A DNA stretch of 64,000 nt from Caballeronia terrestris (GTDB lineage: Bacteria > Pseudomonadota > Gammaproteobacteria > Burkholderiales > Burkholderiaceae): positions 124,001-188,000 of the forward strand of contig NZ_FCOL02000009.1 of NCBI RefSeq assembly GCF_001544515.1, written 5' to 3'. A program made the translations under genes and the position numbers. Shown piece by piece: positions 61,410 to 64,000 of this stretch. The notes under the pieces are model-generated. The model did no database searches and was not told where the DNA came from. It was given only the letters and a program-made list of their open reading frames with translations. Position 1 is the stretch's first letter. Each line of letters opens with the position of its first letter.

Positions 61410-62834
61410 ATGTGCAGCAAACCCATTGTCGTCGACCTGGACGGTACGTTGATTCGCTCGGATGTCCTTGTCGAGAGCGGTTTCGCGTTCCTTAAATCCT
61501 CGCCGCATCGCTTTTACGAACCGCTCGGCTGGCTCGCGCGCGGCGGCAAGCCCGCGCTCAAGTCGCGGCTTGCAGAACGGGCGCATATCGACGTGAGCGT
61601 GCTGCCGTACGACGGCGAATTGATCGCCTGGCTGCGCGAGGCGCGCGCCGCCGGCCGCACCCTCGTCCTCGCGACCGCGAGCCACGAGCGCTTCGCGGCT
61701 GCCATCGCGGCGCATCTCGGCATCTTCGATCGCGTGTTCGCCACCAACGAGCGGATCAACCTGTCCGCGGGGCGCAAGCGCGACGCGCTGGTCGAGGCCT
61801 ACGGCGAGAAGGGTTTCGACTACGTCGGCAACTCGCACGACGATGTTTCCGTCTGGGCGGCGGCCGATCGCGCCTACGTCGTCAATCCACATGCAGGCGT
61901 GGAGCGCGCCGCGCGCAAGCAGGACAACGTCGAGCGCGTGTTCGAGAACCGGCCGCCATCGCTCAGGGTCTGGGCGAAGTCGCTGCGGCTGCATCAGTGG
62001 CTGAAGAACCTGCTCATCTTCGTGCCGCTGCTCGCGGGGCACTTCGTCAACCAGCTTCCGCTCGTCGTGCTCGCGCTGATTGCCTTCGTGACCTTCGGCA
62101 TGTGCGCATCGAGCGTGTATCTGCTGAACGACTTGCTCGATCTCGAAGACGACCGTCATCACCCGGTCAAGCGCCGGCGCCCTCTCGCGTCCGGCGCGAT
62201 GCCGCTGACCTGGGGCCTCGCACTCTTTCCAGTGCTGCTGGTCGCGGCGTTCGCAATTGCCTGCACATTTTTGCCGTGGGCCTTCGTCGCGGTGCTCGCA
62301 GGCTATTACATCCTGACGCTCGCGTATTCGATGGTGCTCAAGCGCCGCGTGATGGTCGATGTCGTTACGCTCGCCGGGCTCTATACGGTCCGCATCATCG
62401 CGGGAACGGCGGCTATCGGCGCGCATCTCACGTTCTGGCTGCTCGCGTTTTCGATGTTCATCTTCCTGAGTCTCGCGTTCGTGAAGCGCTACGCGGAACT
62501 GCATTCGATGAAAGAGCGCGGGCTCGTCAAGACGCGCGGCCGCGGCTACGTGGCGAGCGATCTGCCGCTTGTGTCGTCGCTTGGTTCCGCTTCGGGATAT
62601 CTCGCGATTCTGGTGCTCGCGATGTATATCCAGGATAGCCGCACCGCTGTGCTGTACCGCAATCCCGAGTTCATCTGGCTCGTCTGCCCGATGCTGCTCT
62701 ACTGGGTCAGCCGCACATGGATCATCGCGCATCGCGGGCTGATGCACGACGACCCGATCGTCTTCGCCGCGCGCGACCGCGTGAGCATCGCGATCGTGGT
62801 GTTATGCGGGATCGTCTTCTGGGCGGCGACCTAG
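61410..62834 (+). CDS. HAD phosphatase-UbiA prenyltransferase fusion, copy 2
   Basis: 474 residues from MCSKPIVVDLDGTLIRSD. It has the same domains as the protein at 36619-38040: HAD motifs DLDGTLI, LATASHERF, RKRD and GNSHDDVSV, then the UbiA domain with SVYLLNDLLDLEDDRHHP and TRGRGYVASDLP. By eye about three quarters of residues match copy 1, and all visible catalytic residues are kept. Similarity between the two loci stops at the start codon, since the upstream sequences are unrelated. It is followed after 3 nt by a second dprE1, as in copy 1. Confidence 0.88.
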   Translation: MCSKPIVVDLDGTLIRSDVLVESGFAFLKSSPHRFYEPLGWLARGGKPALKSRLAERAHIDVSVLPYDGELIAWLREARAAGRTLVLATASHERFAAAIAAHLGIFDRVFATNERINLSAGRKRDALVEAYGEKGFDYVGNSHDDVSVWAAADRAYVVNPHAGVERAARKQDNVERVFENRPPSLRVWAKSLRLHQWLKNLLIFVPLLAGHFVNQLPLVVLALIAFVTFGMCASSVYLLNDLLDLEDDRHHPVKRRRPLASGAMPLTWGLALFPVLLVAAFAIACTFLPWAFVAVLAGYYILTLAYSMVLKRRVMVDVVTLAGLYTVRIIAGTAAIGAHLTFWLLAFSMFIFLSLAFVKRYAELHSMKERGLVKTRGRGYVASDLPLVSSLGSASGYLAILVLAMYIQDSRTAVLYRNPEFIWLVCPMLLYWVSRTWIIAHRGLMHDDPIVFAARDRVSIAIVVLCGIVFWAAT

Positions 62835-62837
62835 ACA

Positions 62838-64000
62838 ATGGCGACCGTCCTATCCTGGGGCCGGTATCCCCGTGCGCCACAAGAGGCACATGTCGTTGCC
62901 TGGCGGGATGCCGTTTCGCCGGTGTGGTGCGACGCGCTCGCCGGCAACTTCACCACGCTACCGTTCGGCAATGGCCGCAGCTACGGGGACAGTTGTCTCG
63001 CGGCGTCGGGACAGGTCATTCAGACGCTGGCGCTCGACCGGCTGATCGCGGTCGACTGGGAAACCGGCGTGTTGCGCGCGGAACCGGGCGTCACGCTCGA
63101 ACAGATTCTCGACGTCGCGATTCCACGCGGCTGGATGCTGCCGGTCACGCCGGGCACCAAGTACGCGACGCTCGGCGGCGCCATCGCGAACGACGTCCAC
63201 GGGAAAAATCACCACGTGCGCGGCACGTTCGGCCGGCACGTCCGGCGCTTCATGCTTGTCCGCAGCGACGGCACGCGGATGGAATGCGCGCCGGATCAGC
63301 ACGCCGATTTTTTCAGCGCGACGATCGGCGGCCTCGGGCTGACCGGGTTGATCGTGTGGGCCGAGATTCAGTTGATGCCGGTCCAGTCGAGCATGATCGA
63401 CGTCAGGAGCATTCGCTTCGCCAATCTCGACGAGTTTTTCACGCTCTCCGAAGAACTCGATCCGCTGCATGAATACAGCGTTGCCTGGGTCGATTGCCAA
63501 AGCCGGGGAAGCGCGCTGGGGCGCGGCATTCTGATGGTCGGCGATCACGCGCCCGACGGCGGGCTCGAAGTCGCCGCCAGCAAGAAGCGTTCGGTGCCAT
63601 TCACGCTGCCAGTGCCGATTTTCAATCGCGCGACCTTGCGCGTCGGCAACGAGCTGTACTATCGCCGCCAGAAAGAGACCGAGGTGCGCACGCGCACCGG
63701 TTACGACGCGTATTTCTACCCGCTCGACAGCGTGCTGCACTGGAACCGTATCTATGGACGCGCGGGCTTTCAGCAGTATCAATGCGTGGTGCCGGCGGCG
63801 GTTTCGCGCGACGCGATCCGCGCTATCCTCGATGCGATCGCGAAAAGCGGCGGCGGCTCGTTTCTCGCGGTGCTCAAGCGCTGCGGCGCGATCCGCTCGC
63901 CGGGACTGATGTCGTTTCCGCTCGAAGGCGCGTCGCTCGCGCTGGATTTTCCGCAGCGCGACGCGCTGAACGCGCGGCTTTTCGCCCAACTCGACACGAT
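62838..64000 (+). CDS. dprE1: DprE1-like oxidase, copy 2 (runs off the window)
   Basis: 387 residues visible of about 440. FAD motifs FGNGRSYGDSCLAASG and TPGTKYATLGGAIANDVHGKNHH are intact. The residue aligned with mycobacterial Cys387 is Ala (SLALDFP), as in copy 1. The catalytic Lys region lies beyond the window. The N-terminal 40 residues differ most from copy 1, while the FAD domain is nearly the same. It starts 3 nt after the HAD-UbiA stop. Whether dprE2 and gtrA follow cannot be seen. Confidence 0.88.
   Translation, partial: MATVLSWGRYPRAPQEAHVVAWRDAVSPVWCDALAGNFTTLPFGNGRSYGDSCLAASGQVIQTLALDRLIAVDWETGVLRAEPGVTLEQILDVAIPRGWMLPVTPGTKYATLGGAIANDVHGKNHHVRGTFGRHVRRFMLVRSDGTRMECAPDQHADFFSATIGGLGLTGLIVWAEIQLMPVQSSMIDVRSIRFANLDEFFTLSEELDPLHEYSVAWVDCQSRGSALGRGILMVGDHAPDGGLEVAASKKRSVPFTLPVPIFNRATLRVGNELYYRRQKETEVRTRTGYDAYFYPLDSVLHWNRIYGRAGFQQYQCVVPAAVSRDAIRAILDAIAKSGGGSFLAVLKRCGAIRSPGLMSFPLEGASLALDFPQRDALNARLFAQLDT

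Noticed and set aside
1-64000. CRISPR array, rRNA and tRNA genes
   Set aside because: No regularly spaced direct repeats of CRISPR length, no rRNA-like conserved blocks and no recognisable tRNA cloverleaf were found on reading both strands.

Overview
This is a high-GC Gram-negative chromosome segment. Its gene content and codon usage resemble Burkholderia sensu lato (Paraburkholderia/Caballeronia-like). That placement is inferred from familiar protein sequences (GalU, BY-kinase/Wza, WcaJ, GDP-mannose enzymes, WbpL/WbpM) and was not computed.

Region 1 (1-2350): a truncated membrane protein, a CPO-type alpha/beta hydrolase, and an overlapping HEPN/nucleotidyltransferase pair (toxin-antitoxin-like) with a strong 12-bp inverted repeat upstream as candidate operator.

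Region 2 (2375-33613): a large Wzy-dependent exopolysaccharide locus. A long leftward operon holds a GlxA/AraC-type regulator, manC, wcaJ-type priming transferase, wza, wzc (tyrosine kinase), gmd, fcl, a GT4 and wcaI. Around it lie a Wzy-like polymerase, a Wzx-like flippase, three further GT4s, two acyltransferases, a GMC oxidoreductase, a GH39/PslG-like lipoprotein glycosidase, gmm (GDP-mannose hydrolase), galU and a second GlxA/AraC paralogue. The gmd-fcl pair predicts an L-fucose-containing, acylated polymer. Several hairpins sit at operon junctions, and a nested stem-loop leader precedes the polymerase gene.

Region 3 (33637-45432): a PAP2 protein, a LysR regulator and a GT9. Next comes a four-gene operon that reads as decaprenylphosphoryl-D-arabinose (DPA) synthesis: a HAD-UbiA fusion, DprE1, DprE2 and a GtrA protein, matching the mycobacterial Rv3806c/Rv3790/Rv3791/Rv3789 set. 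A convergent O-antigen-type block follows (wbpM-like dehydratase, wbpL/wecA-like initiating transferase, wbpV/wreQ-like epimerase/reductase, GT2).

Region 4 (45433-61409): a gene-poor accessory island of about 16 kb, less GC-rich in places. It holds a zinc-finger gene split by a frameshift in a T7 run, two diverged NERD-like paralogues without the usual catalytic Glu-x-Lys, a ParB-like protein with two similar HTH halves preceded by twin inverted repeats, and a decayed IS with two frameshifts and a nonsense codon. It also holds several perfect palindromes, a tyrosine recombinase ending in a Fis-like helix-turn-helix, and two diverged 350-bp direct repeats. It looks like the remains of an integrated plasmid-like or integrative element.

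Region 5 (61410-64000): a second, diverged copy of the HAD-UbiA and DprE1 genes in the same orientation, running off the window. The two DPA copies therefore bracket the O-antigen block and the island as direct repeats. The duplicated mycobacterial-type D-arabinose donor pathway in a Gram-negative, and the decayed element between the copies, are the most interesting points.
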